This document shows positions 46,901 to 58,314 of a DNA stretch of 64,000 bases, piece by piece. The translations under genes were made by a program, and so were the position numbers. Within the stretch, counting starts at the first letter, position 1. Every line of letters begins with the position of its first letter. The notes beneath the pieces were generated by a model that was not told the origin of the DNA, did no database searches, and worked only from the letters and a program-made list of their open reading frames with translations. The stretch is from Lunularia cruciata (taxonomy: Eukaryota; Streptophyta; Marchantiopsida; Lunulariales; Lunulariaceae): the NCBI GenBank assembly GCA_948567375.1, contig OX419761.1, positions 40,116,501 through 40,180,500 of the forward strand, given 5' to 3'.

Positions 46901-48392
46901 ATGCCTACAATGAAACATTTGGTAATAGATGTCAAGGTGAACCAAAATTTGTAGATGAGGATTTTGGAGGCTACAAAGACTGACCCATATATTATAAGTG
47001 CTCAATTATCCAAAGAAATCAAGAATATCCAAGGACTCACCTTCTTGGATGGCAAGTTATGGATCCTTGATGCACTAGACTCCCAAACTACCATTCTCAT
47101 TGAATGTCATGATTCTACCATTGCAAGTCATATTGGAGTAGTCAAAACCTTAGATGTAATCAAATACCATTATTATTAGACCAAGATGAGCCAAGGTGTG
47201 ATGGAGTATATTCAAAGCTAATTCCTTTATTAGCAAAATAAAGCTCTTAATCAAGCTTTTATAGGTCTCCTTCAACACTTTCTTACCTTTACATAATGTT
47301 GTGAGTAGGTCAACATGGATCTAGTTTGTGAATTTCACAATACCACCTCAATTTTTGATTCCATTGTAATCTTTGTGGACCAACTAAGAAAAATGATTCA
47401 TTTATGTCTTAAGACCAAGGATGTGACTATCCCACAATTGGCTCAATTTTATTTAGTTATCATAAAGTGCTCATCATAGATTGTGGCATTCAATTCACTA
47501 GATTGTTTTGTAGAACACTCTTTGGAGTATTCAAACTCAAACTTGTAATGTCCATGGTATACCGTCCACAAACTAGTGGAAAAATAGCACAGCCAATTGT
47601 ACTATCAAGGATATGTTATAGGGCTTCACTCTAGAGGAGCAAGAAAGGTGGGACACATTACTTCTTCTAGTGGAATTTTCCTACAATGATTTGTTGAATG
47701 CATCCATAAAACTTGCATTATTCTTCTTCATGTATAGGGAACATCCTTTCACACCTTTGAGCCTAATAAAGATTAGCTTAGTAGCTAACACAATTGATGT
47801 TGTCAACACTTTTTTGTCTCAAATCCAATAAAGAGTGGAGAATGCTAAGAACAAGTTGTGGATAGCCCAAAATCATTAAAAATAATATGTAGATGCATAT
47901 CATCGGCACATACGATTTGCAATTGGGGATCAAGTGTAGTTATTGACCACCAAAATTATGTTGGTTGGCCCTCATAAGTTTCAAACCCTACTTCATGGTC
48001 CTTTTCCACATCATTCAACAAATTAGAGCAATGGTGTATCCACTTGAGCTACCTTCACGCATGGAGATCCATCCAATGTTACAAGTTTTTTTGCTATGAT
48101 GTTATACACCCCAACCTCCATAATTTTCTTCCCTACAAGAAGCTCAAACTTGTCCAACACTCATTGATGGAATGGAGGAATATGAAGTAGAGTGCATTCT
48201 CCAAAAATACATCCAAGGTACTTCCCATCAATGTTTGAATATCTTGTCCATTTGAGAGGATACATATTATATGAGGCCACTTGGGAACCTATATCAAACT
48301 TGACAAAAGCACTCATAGTAGTGAAATCTTTTAACCTCCAACTTTTTAATAAGGACCTTGCATCTTAAATGGGAAGGGGGGAGAGAGATTTG
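46901..48392 (+). pseudogene. Element C integrase and chromodomain remnant
   Basis: LTFLDGKLWILDALDSQTTI then ECHDSTIASHIGVVKTLDVI (zinc domain), VTIPQLAQF, RTLFGVFKLKLVMSM and PFTPLSLIKI in broken frames, and a chromodomain starting MEEYEVECILQKYIQG at about 48176. The polypurine tract (aaatgggaaggggggagaga) ends just before 48393. Confidence 0.82.
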
Positions 48393-48442
48393 TAATGCCA
48401 TTAGCTAAACAAATTAGATATATGTGAAAATTGCCTTGGTAA
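48393..48442 (+). repeat. Element C 3' LTR, left piece
   Basis: It starts TGTAATGCCATTAGCTAAAC and stops after cttggtaa at 48442, the GGTAA target duplication of D; the LTR continues from 55067. Confidence 0.88.
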
Positions 48443-49182
48443 TGTAATACTCCGAGGACAAGAGAAGAGAGAAAACACAGATTGCACACTCAAACATTCG
48501 ATGCCCCAAGAGAGCACCTTCTCTTTATTATATAGACAAAGAGGATCTCCTCCAAGGAAGCTCCACCATAGGATTAGGGACACAAATAGGTGACATGTCA
48601 GCAAGCTCCACCCTTGGATTACTGACTTGGATGGGTGACCTGTCTGGTCTAGGTCCTATCTGGTTGGTCAAATGAGCTTTGACCGGAGGGAATCTTTTAG
48701 GGAATCTTCCTGTAGGAATCTCAGAATCACATGAGTAAGGTACCATTGGAAAGCTCTCGACGAGACAAACCAGGGGGAGAGAAGGCCAGCCTTTCCTCCG
48801 TTGGGGTGGGGGAATCTGCACATTTTCAAGGCCTAATTCATCCGTTTAGGCCTCCGAAATTGCCTTCAAAGATTTCAGGCATATTTCGGTTCCTACTCTA
48901 TTAGTAGAAGTCCCCTTTTGGTGATACCTCTTTCTGATCTGTTTAGTCCATCATGTGTAACATCCTTCCAGATGTTACCAAACCAATTCTCACCTTTAAA
49001 TCATATGTCTAGCTATTGGTTCTAAGGTTCTCAAGTCTATTTCGGTTTCTGCCCTATTAGTAGAAGTACTCTTTTGGTGATACTTCTATCTGATCTATTT
49101 TGACCATCATGTATAACATCATTCTAGATGTTACCAAACTAAATTTCACATCTAGATCATATGGCTAACCCTTGGTATTACA
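48443..49182 (-). repeat. Element D 3' LTR (left end)
   Basis: Minus strand TGTAATACCAAGGG to GGAGTATTACA. A TATA-like tatataat (minus) lies near 48526-48534. It holds a 157-bp tandem duplication: 48882-49038 is repeated from 49039, both starting tatttcggtt. The adjacent polypurine tract (minus AAAAGGAGGGAGGTT) spans 49183-49197. Confidence 0.96.
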
Positions 49183-49195
49183 AACCTCCCTCCTT

Positions 49196-50740
49196 TTAAG
49201 ATGCAACGTCCTCGTTGTGCAATTGTTGCTCAAATGCTTGCACCAACACCGGTGCATGGGCCAAATTGGCAGTGGGTTCCCAGGTTGCTTCATAGAGAGG
49301 GTAACCTTTCCATTGTACTAGATATTCCACCCGCGGATGGCGAGTACCACGCATGTGCTTTTGGAGAATCCGCTCTACTTCATATTCCTCTGTACCATCA
49401 ATGACTGTCGGACAAGGTCGAATGTCCTGTGTGGAAGTACCTTGGCCTGATCGGGGAGCATATCTGCGTAATAGGGAGACATGGAACACTGGATGGATCT
49501 TCATGTGTGGTGGTAGCTCAAGGTGATAGGCCACAGCGCCGATGCGATGAAGAATCGAGAAAGGCCCAATAAAACGAGGTCTGAGCTTACGAGATCCAAC
49601 TAATGTGAGGTTGGTTGTCGATAGCCACACTTGATCCCCAACATTGAACTCCATGTGCCTACGGTGTGCATCAGCATACTGCTTTTGTCGATTTTGCGCA
49701 ATCTGTAACCTGTGCTTGGCGCTCTCCACACCTTGTTGGATTCTAGAAACAAATGTGTTGACTGCATCAACCTTGGTAGTCACTGGACGGATCTTCATCA
49801 AGCTAGAAGGTGTGAAGGGATGCTCACCATACATGAGGAAGAATAGAGTGACCTGGGTGGAGGCATTCACTGAATTGTTGTAAGCAAATTTTACCAACGG
49901 TAGTAGGGTGTCCCACCTCTCTTGCTCTTCTAAGGTGAAGCCGCATAACATGTCTTCAATCGTGCGATTAGCCCGCTCTGTTTGGCCATTTGTTTGTGGG
50001 TGGTAAGCTGTAGACATGGCCAACTTGGTTTTGAAGAAACCAAAGAGTGTTCGCCAAAACAAACTGGTGAATTGGGTGCCTCTATCGGTGATGAGTACTC
50101 TAGACAAGCCATGGTGAGCAAAGACTGCATCTAAGTATAGTTGAGCTAATTGTGGAGCGGTCACCTCCTTGGTGGTAGGGCGTACATGAATCATTTTGCT
50201 GAGCCGGTCCACAAAGACCACAATGGAGTCAAACCCTGAGGTGGTCTTGGGTAGTTCACAGACAAGATCCATACTCACTTGTTCCCAACGTTGGGTAGGA
50301 GTGGGAAGAGGTTGAAGGAGCCCTGCAGGAGCTTGATTAGAAGCTTTGTTCTGTTGACAAAGTAGGCAGCTACGCACATAGTCCATCACGTCGTTGCTCA
50401 TCTTGGGCCAATAGTAATGGCGCTTGACTGCCTCCAAGGTCTTGTCCACTCCGACATGAGCTACAATGGCCGAATCATGACATTCCGCTAGAATGGTGGT
50501 GCGTAATTCTGGGACATTTGGGATCCACAATCGGCCCTCTCGAAAGGTGAGTCCTTGGGTGCTGGTGACACCTTTGGATGCTTGCGCTTCTACAATCTGT
50601 GGGTCAGTTTTTGTAGCAGCTAGAATCTCTTGCCAGAATTCAAGGTTAATCTTAACCTCTGCCGCCAAGTTGTTGGCCATTAGCATGCGGGTGAACGCAT
50701 CTGCAAGTTGCTTCTTACCTTCCACGTAGGTGATTGTCAT
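49196..50740 (-). CDS. Element D integrase with C-terminal chromodomain (intact 514-codon ORF)
   Basis: This is the C-terminal part of the Pol polyprotein, uninterrupted. The start shown follows a stop inside RNase H, so it is a fragment rather than a natural N-terminus. The HHCC zinc domain uses H88, H95, C125 and C128. The DD35E core uses D158 (VSMDLVCELP), D219 (VLITDRGTQF) and E255 (GQTERANRTIEDML), with the expected 35-residue D-E spacing. The GPY/F-like module reads RFIGPFSILHRIGAVAYHLE. The chromodomain, residues about 451-506, carries the aromatic-cage positions Y453, W477 and W487 (EEYEVERILQK, VEYLVQWKGYP, EATWEP). It inserts element cDNA; the chromodomain would tether it to modified histones. 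A few substitutions may exist, but all catalytic residues are present. Confidence 0.95.
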   Translation of the reverse strand: MTITYVEGKKQLADAFTRMLMANNLAAEVKINLEFWQEILAATKTDPQIVEAQASKGVTSTQGLTFREGRLWIPNVPELRTTILAECHDSAIVAHVGVDKTLEAVKRHYYWPKMSNDVMDYVRSCLLCQQNKASNQAPAGLLQPLPTPTQRWEQVSMDLVCELPKTTSGFDSIVVFVDRLSKMIHVRPTTKEVTAPQLAQLYLDAVFAHHGLSRVLITDRGTQFTSLFWRTLFGFFKTKLAMSTAYHPQTNGQTERANRTIEDMLCGFTLEEQERWDTLLPLVKFAYNNSVNASTQVTLFFLMYGEHPFTPSSLMKIRPVTTKVDAVNTFVSRIQQGVESAKHRLQIAQNRQKQYADAHRRHMEFNVGDQVWLSTTNLTLVGSRKLRPRFIGPFSILHRIGAVAYHLELPPHMKIHPVFHVSLLRRYAPRSGQGTSTQDIRPCPTVIDGTEEYEVERILQKHMRGTRHPRVEYLVQWKGYPLYEATWEPTANLAHAPVLVQAFEQQLHNEDVAS

Positions 50741-50752
50741 GTTGAAGCGTTG

Positions 50753-52308
50753 TCACCACTCTGCCCACCAAATTTGGCGACGAGATAGATCCTTCTGCGT
50801 CTTGAGGTAGACTAGAGGTTTGTGGTCTGTCTCTACTACAAATGCCTTCTCGCTCAGGTAGTGCTTCCAATGCTTGGTTGCTAGAACAATGGCCAGCTCT
50901 TCTCGTTCTGTGGTGTGGTAATTGTGCTCTGCCGGTAACAACTTTCGAGAGAAATATGCAATTGGATGCCATCCGTCATGCCACTCTTGTTGTAGGACTG
51001 CTCCTATTGCTACGCCTGATGCATCCGTAGCCAACTTGATTGGACGTTTTGGGTCATACCACTTCAAGATTGGTGCATGTAGCAAGGCGGCCTTCAATTC
51101 TTGAAAGGCCAACTCTTGTGCAGTTCCCCATGTCCACTTCTTCCCCTTGCCAAGTAGTGCCGTTAAAGGCTGTGCAACCTTGGAGAAGTCCTTGACAAAT
51201 CTACGATAGAATCCCGTCAACCCCAAGAAGCTCTTAAGTTGAGTCTGATCTTTTGGGGCACTCCATTTTTGAATGACCTCTATTTTATCTATCAATACTT
51301 GAATGCCCTCTGCACTTACTCTATGCCCTAAGTAGTCTACCCTAAGTAGTCTACTTCAGACTTGCCAAACTCACACTTTGAGATTTTGGCGTACAACTGA
51401 TTTTGTCTTAGAATCTGGAGGACCTCTCGTAGATGTTGTTTGTGTTCTGTCATCGTGCTACTATATACTAAGATATCATCCAAGAAGACGATAATAGACT
51501 TATCCAAGTATGGACAAAATATGTCATTCATTAGGCTCATGAAAGTGGCAGGCGCATTGGTGAGGCCAAAAGGCATCACAAGATACTCAAAGTGGCCATA
51601 CTTGGTTCGAAAGGCAGTTTTGTACACATCCTTCTTTGCAATTCAGATTTGATTGTAACCGCTCCGCAAGTCCAGTTTGGTGAAGTATCTCGCTCCATGG
51701 AGTTGATCAAACAGGTCATCCATGCGAGGTAAGGGGTATTTGTTCTTCACTGTTTGCTGATTGAGACCCCGATAGTCAATGCACATGCGCATTGTACTAT
51801 CCTTCTTCTTCACAAACAAGACAGGGGCCCCATATGGTGATACGCTAGGTTGGATGAACCCTTTCTGTAGCATCTCCTCAATTTGAGTCTTACACTCCTC
51901 CAACTCATGAGGTGATAGGCGATATGGGGCCTTACAAGGAGGTGTCTTCCCCGGGAGTGTCTCAATTTTGTGATCTACTCGCCTTTTAGGTGGTAATCCT
52001 GAGGGTAGATCATCAGGAAAGACATCTTGAAACTCATCCACCACATCCTTCAATTTCTTAGGAATTTGTCCAGCAAGTTGTGCACTCTGGACTTCTCTTA
52101 TTAGACCCAGGAAACATCTATCGGTCTTACAGACAGTTGTCATCCCTACGACATATAGAGGCAGTTTCTGCCTGTGTGATTTTTCTTTAACCCCAATGAT
52201 TGACCATTGGTGGGTTCTCACTACTTTCTTCCTCCAATCCACCATTGGGTTGTACTGCTCCATCCATGGCATGCCTAAAATTGCATCATAATGGGCTAAC
52301 TGTATCAC
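50753..52308 (-). pseudogene. Element D protease end, reverse transcriptase and RNase H
   Basis: From the minus strand: [20 protein letters not shown] (protease end), [75 protein letters not shown], a TGA at 51643-51645, then [15 protein letters not shown] and [10 protein letters not shown] (catalytic Asp pair intact). A 14-bp tandem duplication near 51330-51357 shifts the frame after SEVDYLG. RNase H follows: KLATDASGVAIGAVLQQEW, HPIAYFSRKLLPAEHNYHTT, FVVETDHKPLVYLKTQ. It ends with TGA at 50753-50755. Only three lesions separate it from an open frame. Confidence 0.93.
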
Positions 52309-52422
52309 TCGCCACTCAATTGCTTCCTGATATTCTCCTACAGAGAGGGTTACCCGTCTAGGTAATGATTCAATCCTTTCTGTTTGCCCATTTGGTAACT
52401 CTACTTCTTCACTTCCATCTCT

Positions 52423-52709
52423 CTATAGATCCATTCCCAATCTGATTGCAACAAAGCGAGACAAGAAATTCTTTGTTGCTCCCGGATCTATTAATACTCT
52501 CACTTGATTACCTTCTAGTATTCCATTCACAACAATCAATTGTGAGGTTGCATTTCGGGATCTTTGCGCATTATTCTTCTTCCTTCCCTCGCTTCTCTGC
52601 TTCCTTATTGAGCCAGTAAGGCCGTGAGGTACATTTACTGGCAATCTTTGTTTTCTGAAGTGGTTTCCACCTCCTCCTCTTCAATATGCCTCTCCATGTT
52701 GTTCAAAGA
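52423..52709 (-). pseudogene. Element D protease N-terminal part
   Basis: RVLIDPGATKNFLSRFVAIR carries the retropepsin active site as DPGA (usual DSGA; Ser to Pro). A TAG ends the frame at 52423-52425, and a short gap leads into the next open piece at 52308. It would process Gag-Pol. Confidence 0.88.
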
Positions 52710-53741
52710 TCACCTATACGAAGGCCGAGGGCCTCTAGGGAAACGAGTGCGACAATTGGTAGATATGTGCCCAATACGGCCACAATTGTAACAACGGCGT
52801 TGTTCTCCTCGAGTCCCTTCTCCTCGTGGGACGCCATCTCTTCGTTCTTCTACCCGTCCTCGCTCTCCTTGAAGCGGCCGTGCTCCTCGATCCTGGAATC
52901 GAAGGTTGCCCAATTCCATCGGTACTAGTCCACCCATGTGTGGCATTTCTGCCCAATAATGTTGAGGTGGAACTACTCCTTCACCTCCACCTAATGCTCC
53001 GGCTATTCTCTGCGCACAAGCAATGGCTTCAAATACCGTGCGAGGGTTTTGCACCATGACTTCTTGGCGAATCCGCTCTTTCAACCCTCGTTTGAAATTG
53101 TCAAGAGCCTCTGCTGGACTTGTGTTGGTAATTGCGACTTGTAGATCCAGAAATGCCTCCACATACTCTTGTACGCTATTCTTCTGTCTCAATCCCCATA
53201 GTCGGGTTCAAGCCATCTGCACAGAATCCACCGATTGGAAATTCTTGAGCAGTCCTTCTTGCATTGCTGTCCATGTGACCTCCCTTCTCTCTGCCAGCAT
53301 GGATCATTCCCAAGCATCATACCATGTGAGGGCTTTATCGGTCAAGTACCCACATGCAAACACGCCTGCAGCATGCTTTGTGATCTCTGTTGAGAATAAT
53401 CGAAAATATTGATTCATTCTCGAGATCCAATTCTCCACTACTCCCATCGTACGCTGCCCCTTGTAAGGCTCGATGTTGCAGGTCTTCTTCATCCGGAGTA
53501 GCAATGTGGCTTCATCGTTGATAGGGTTTGTAGGCACGGGTGCCTCTCCAAGTACTTCAGTCGCAGGTACTGGGTTTTGAGACGGCTCTTCTTCTTGCAT
53601 GGCTTGATCGTTCCTGAGGATCTGCACTTGACTTTGCAATGTCTCCATGGTCATCTTAATCTCTCGAAATTCATTCAACATCCCTTGCATTCCTTGCACC
53701 AGCTCTTGCAACTGCGGATCCATGGTGCCTGCAACACCCAA
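52710..53741 (-). pseudogene. Element D gag with CCHC zinc knuckle
   Basis: The first piece (53741-53304) reads MDPQLQELVQGMQGMLNEFR, YKGQRTMGVVENWISRMNQY, LTDKALTWYDAWE and TGA. After a second TGA near 53210 it reopens at 53192: VQEYVEAFLDLQVAI, ALDNFKRGLKERIRQEVM, FEAIACAQRIAGALGG, and the knuckle CYNCGRIGHISTNC (CX2CX4HX4C), ending in TGA at 52710-52712. The N-terminal coiled region and retrotrans_gag core are otherwise well preserved. Confidence 0.93.
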
Positions 53742-54302
53742 TTGCTAATGTCTACTTCAATACAGAGTCAATATAATCACTCTGGAAGGCGCACGAACTA
53801 TCGGAACTACCATTGGGACCTCAAAAGCTATAACTTGTTGATAATACTCCTCACCAAAATTCCTAACCACAAAATCTCTAAACATCAATTTTGGCCTCAC
53901 TACATAACGGATTTCTACTTGAGTGTTGAAAGGGAGAGGATTTGGGACATTCATATCCATATTATCATAACAGAATGTAGATCGTCAAATCCCACTCTCT
54001 GTCATATATCACCACAGGTAGAATCACCGGGTTTGGTGAGTTCATCACTCTGTCCATGAATTCCGCACCAAAGTGATAAACTAGCGATACTCTCATCTGC
54101 TCACGCTGGATATACATAACCTTGATGTGGAATGGGTTTGAGAATGGAAAGCTAGGTGCGGGAAATTGTCCCCCCGGCGCATCCATCCCATCCGCTCTCT
54201 AAAGTCCTTCCTAAGTCTAGCGATTACTCTATGTTCTCCACCTCAAATTACTCAGTTTTAGTAGTTCATGCTATTCCAAGAGGGGTGATCCACTCTCTTG
54301 GA

Positions 54303-54326
54303 CTAGAACACTTGCTCTGATACCAT
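54303..54326 (-). other. Element D primer-binding site
   Basis: Minus strand TGGTATCAGAGCAAGTGTTC directly after the 5' LTR; an exact match to the plant initiator tRNA-Met PBS core TGGTATCAGAGC. Confidence 0.95.
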
Positions 54327-55066
54327 TGTAATACTCCGAGGACAAGAGAAGAGAGAAAACACAGATTGCACACTCAAACATTCGATGCCCCAAGGGAGCA
54401 CCTTCTCTTTATTATATAGACAAAGAGGATCTCCTCCAAGGAAGCTCCACCATAGGATTAGGGACACAAATAGGTGACATGTCAGCAAGCTCCACCCTTG
54501 GATTACTGACTTGGATGGGTGACCTGTCTGGTCTAGGTCCTATCTGGTTGGTCAAACGAGCTTTGACCGGAGGGAATCTTTTAGGGAATCTTCTTGTAGG
54601 AATCTCAGAATCACATGAGTAAGGTACCATTGGAAAGCTCTCGACGAGACAAACCAGGGGGAGGGAAGGCCAGCCTTTCCTCTGTTGGGGGGGGGGAATC
54701 TACACATTTTCAAGGCCTAATTCATCCGTTTAGGCCTCCGAAATTGCCTTCAAAGATTTCAGGCATATTTCGGTTCCTACTCTATTAGTAGAAGTCCCCT
54801 TTTGGTGATACCTCTTTCTGATCTGTTTAGTCCATCATGTGTAACATCCTTCCAGATGTTACCAAACCAATTCTCACCTTTAAATCATATGTCTAGCTAT
54901 TGGTTCTAAGGTTCTCAAGTCTATTTCGGTTTCTGCCCTATTAGTAGAAGTACTCTTTTGGTGATACTTCTATCTGATCTATTTTGACCATCATGTATAA
55001 CATCATTCTAGATGTTACCAAACTAAATTTCACATCTAGATCATATGGCTAACCCTTGGTATTACA
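54327..55066 (-). repeat. Element D 5' LTR (right end)
   Basis: 740 bp, same length as the left LTR. The differences seen are A/G, T/C, C/T, A/G, C/T, T/G and G/A; six of the seven are transitions. It has the same 157-bp internal duplication and TATA region. Confidence 0.96.
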
Positions 55067-55578
55067 GGTAATATCTTTAGAGATGTTATACATGATAGTC
55101 TAAGTAGATCAAATAGAGGAGTCACAAAAAGATGACTTCTAATAATAGTGCAAAGGCTAAAAACACACCAAATACTTTTGAGCCAATTTTAGAAGCCTAA
55201 ACAAAAGAATTAGGTCTTGAAAAATAGAACTATAAACTCCACTGGGAAAATGGCATTGCCGATCTCATCGAGATCTTTCCGTCAATATCTCTTCATACTA
55301 TTTTGAGGTTCTTACAAAAAAATTCTCCACAGATTCCCTTTAGTCAAACTTGTTTGACCAACCAAATAGGACAAGGATTGATATATCACCAATCCATCCA
55401 TCTAATCTGGAGGTGTAGCTCACTAACATGTCAGCAATCCATGTATCTAATCTAAGTGTGTAGCTCTTCCCTTAGAAGGAATCTTCTTGGTTGTATAATA
55501 AAGTCAAAGTGTTCTTTTGGAATATTAGAGTTTTTTGAGAGTTCCAATTTTGTGTGCTTCTATCTTTAGATGGTTATA
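55067..55578 (+). repeat. Element C 3' LTR, right piece
   Basis: It resumes ggtaatatctttagagatg, matching 43009 onward of the 5' LTR (ggtaacatctttagagatg), and ends near atggttata at 55578 next to the CATAC flank. Confidence 0.85.
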
Positions 55579-55690
55579 CATACAATTTACTCCATCTTCA
55601 AGAAGTTTCTAGAAGCTTGTCATTAAAAAAATTCCTAGACATTTCTAGAACATTCTACCAAGAAGCTTCCTAGATACTTTTAGAACATTG
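55579..55690 (-). repeat. B2 LTR, right piece
   Basis: AAGAAGTTTCTAGAAGCTTG, then ccaagaagcttcctagatac and ttttagaacatt, match the AAGCTTCTAGAAGC-rich part of A/B LTRs. It continues the LTR broken at 42955 by element C and is truncated near 55690. Confidence 0.7.
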
Positions 55691-58314
55691 TTAGATCCTA
55701 AATGTACACTGATTTTTAATCTACCTTATTTTTGCTATATTTAACTTATTCTTCTATTTTGTTAGCTTTTATTCACTCAACTCCCAGAATTACTCTTCTC
55801 TCTTTAATTTCACTGATTGCTCATAAAGAAAAATTTTACCAATGTCATTATAGAAGGTCCTTTGTTAACATTCACAAAATAATCCTTCAAGATAAACAAC
55901 CATAATAAAAGTACTACTGAATATATAATCTCATTATTTACTTAGCTTTACTTCACTTAACTTAACATATAAGTAGTACTTATAAAGTCCCATTCCATTC
56001 ACTCACTTCCACACGCAAAGCTTATAAAAGATTGGATTTTTTCTTCTCATAGATCCTTTCTTATATGCTCACCAAAGTTACCACAATAAATACATTGGTT
56101 ATTCAATAAATCATTACTTTACCTAAGTTATCTAAGCAATCAATATGCCTTATGAAGGTCCTTGGTCTCATATACTTCTCTTTGGATGCTTTCAAGTATA
56201 TTCCTTAAGAATCTAAGACCTTTTCCACATATATTGAAATCAGGTCAAACCTACCTACCTAGACCTACCTTGATTACTAGAGGCCATCAAACTTGATCAA
56301 GCCAATAAGATTTTGTCATCTCTTATATTCTAAGTCAACTATGTAAAGTGTCAAGATGTATGCACTTCTAATATAATCTGATGTAAAATCCCCTTCAAGG
56401 TCATACTATGATATATAATTCTTTTAAGAGGTCTCATTTCAATATAGTCTAATATAAAATTCACTTGGAGGTCCATTTAATATTCAAAAATTAAATATTG
56501 GATTTTTTGTCTCATTTAGCTTTACTAGTTTAGTTAAACATATTTCTTACTTTGTTATTACTAAACTTAGCTAGTTGAAACTAACTCAATGCCACCAAAA
56601 TACTAGTCTTTAGGGAGTTGCAAAACATCCCAAACTCAAGTTTCATATTGATTTGATTGACTCTATTGATCCCAATCTAAAGACTCAATTGATCCTAGCA
56701 CAAATTTTTGGACTCTCTAATCTTAATTTTAGTCCTTTAATACTTTTTGTCAATAAAAACTAAAATTTTCAACTCTCACTCCAATTTTAAATGTTTTAAA
56801 CCTTGACAAAATATTGTTTGAAAACATAAACTCATAGCTTCCAACTTTGAAAAACTAGTGAGACATTATACTCCATGATATAAAAGGATATTATTAAATC
56901 TCCTTGTCAACTTTAGGTACAATTAAGTCAAAGTGCAAATTATGGAGTATTTTCTAAGTTTTCTCTCATGAAAAGTCAATAATAGATCATGAGCCATAAA
57001 TCCCATAAAGGAAAGATTGTTAAACCAATAATAAGAATCTTTTCCCAAGATAGTAAAAAGTATGGCAAGCCTTGTTATCTTCATATCTACAAAAGCTATA
57101 CATTTTCCTTTAGAGGAATATCCGTATAGTGTGACTATGGACTATAAGCCAGTCAAGACACATGTTGCATGAAGATTTATTTGAAGTCCCTCTAAGACAA
57201 ATGATATTTGAAGTGAAAATATGAAGCACTAAAGGTTCCTTATTGATTGAAGCTTCATACACAAATTTCAAATAAATTTACAATGCACCATTGAGAAAAG
57301 AAAACTTTATGTAAATTTCTTATATAAGGTCTTCTTTCAAAGAAAAAAATCAAGGGAATATTAAGAGTAAAAACTTTAGCATTCATAGATTCAAAGGCTT
57401 AAGTATACTTTTTAATGCTTGTTAAAGCTTACATAGCTTTATAGATATCTAAAATCCCATCATAGGAAACAATGGTCTATAAGCAAAATGTAAAATTTCT
57501 ACATGAAAAAAGTTAAGAATACCAAAACTGGCTTACCAATATAACTCATATACCATGGCACAAATATGATGCAGAGGAAGAAAGTACAAATAAGTTTTGG
57601 ATCTATTATTTAGATTTTTCCAATTATTTACTTTGCTTAATTTAAATTATGATTGTGCATAAAAAATTAGTAGTTTAAACACTATCTTAATTTTTTTATT
57701 AATTAAATATTTTTTATCAATATTATAATACCACATAAAATGATCATCCATCTCATGATTAAAACATAATAGACTAAATACTTCTCTACAAATTTTATAA
57801 CTTTAATTCATTGTCTTTTTATAATTATGTTGATGACAAATAAAGAATTGTGAAAACCTTATTTTCTTTCTTTAATGAAGTGTATTTTTTTGAGCATTTA
57901 ACCAATAAATAAACTAAATATCACTATTTCTTTTAATCATATCACTATATAATCTTCAGAAGCTTATACTTAGACTCCATAAATCAATCTTCCAAAAATG
58001 AAAGCAATTGTATAGATATAATATTAGTTTTCCAAGAATGAATAGACTCTTATTAACCCTAATAAAGGAAGGAAGGAAAGTAGCAAGATTTATTCCTAAC
58101 ATTACTCTATATTATTAGAACATGAGTTTTGTACAATTCAAGTTAATCTATGTTTACTTCAATTAAATAAATATGCAGTGTTTTATATTCATTGGAGCTC
58201 ATATTATTGTTTATAGATATACTTTCTAATAAAAAAGAGTAACTTAGTTAAGAGCAAGTTTGAATTTTCAAAAATTATTTAGCTCTTGGTTTTCACAACT
58301 TTGAATGTTCTTTC
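55691..58314. other. AT-rich DNA, no gene or known repeat recognised
   Basis: Low-complexity, AT-rich sequence without an open frame of note on either strand. No segment resembles the retroelement families described here. Confidence 0.5.

Larger units (their letters stand above)
48443..55066 (-). mobile_element. Element D: young Ty3/gypsy chromovirus, minus strand
   Basis: LTRs 48443-49182 and 54327-55066 are both 740 bp and differ at about 7 sites. The exact target duplication GGTAA lies at 48438-48442 and 55067-55071. PBS and PPT are intact. Gag, protease, RT, RNase H, integrase and chromodomain lie in order on the minus strand, interrupted by about six stops and one 14-bp duplication. It is the youngest insertion in the window, lying in the 3' LTR of C. 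Confidence 0.97.
42956..55578 (+). mobile_element. Element C: degenerate Ty3/gypsy chromovirus, split by D
   Basis: The 5' LTR starts at 42956 and the 3' LTR starts at 48393; element D interrupts that LTR at 48443-55066. Flanks CATAT (42951-42955) and CATAC (55579-55583) are an imperfect target duplication inside the B2 LTR. The internal region is collinear with D (gag, protease, RT, RNase H, integrase, chromodomain) but riddled with stops and indels. Confidence 0.88.

Noticed and set aside
42956-55066. Possibility that C or D is an endogenous pararetrovirus (caulimovirid)
   Set aside because: Both have LTRs, an integrase with chromodomain and target duplications, and no movement-protein-like frame was recognised; they are Ty3/gypsy retrotransposons.
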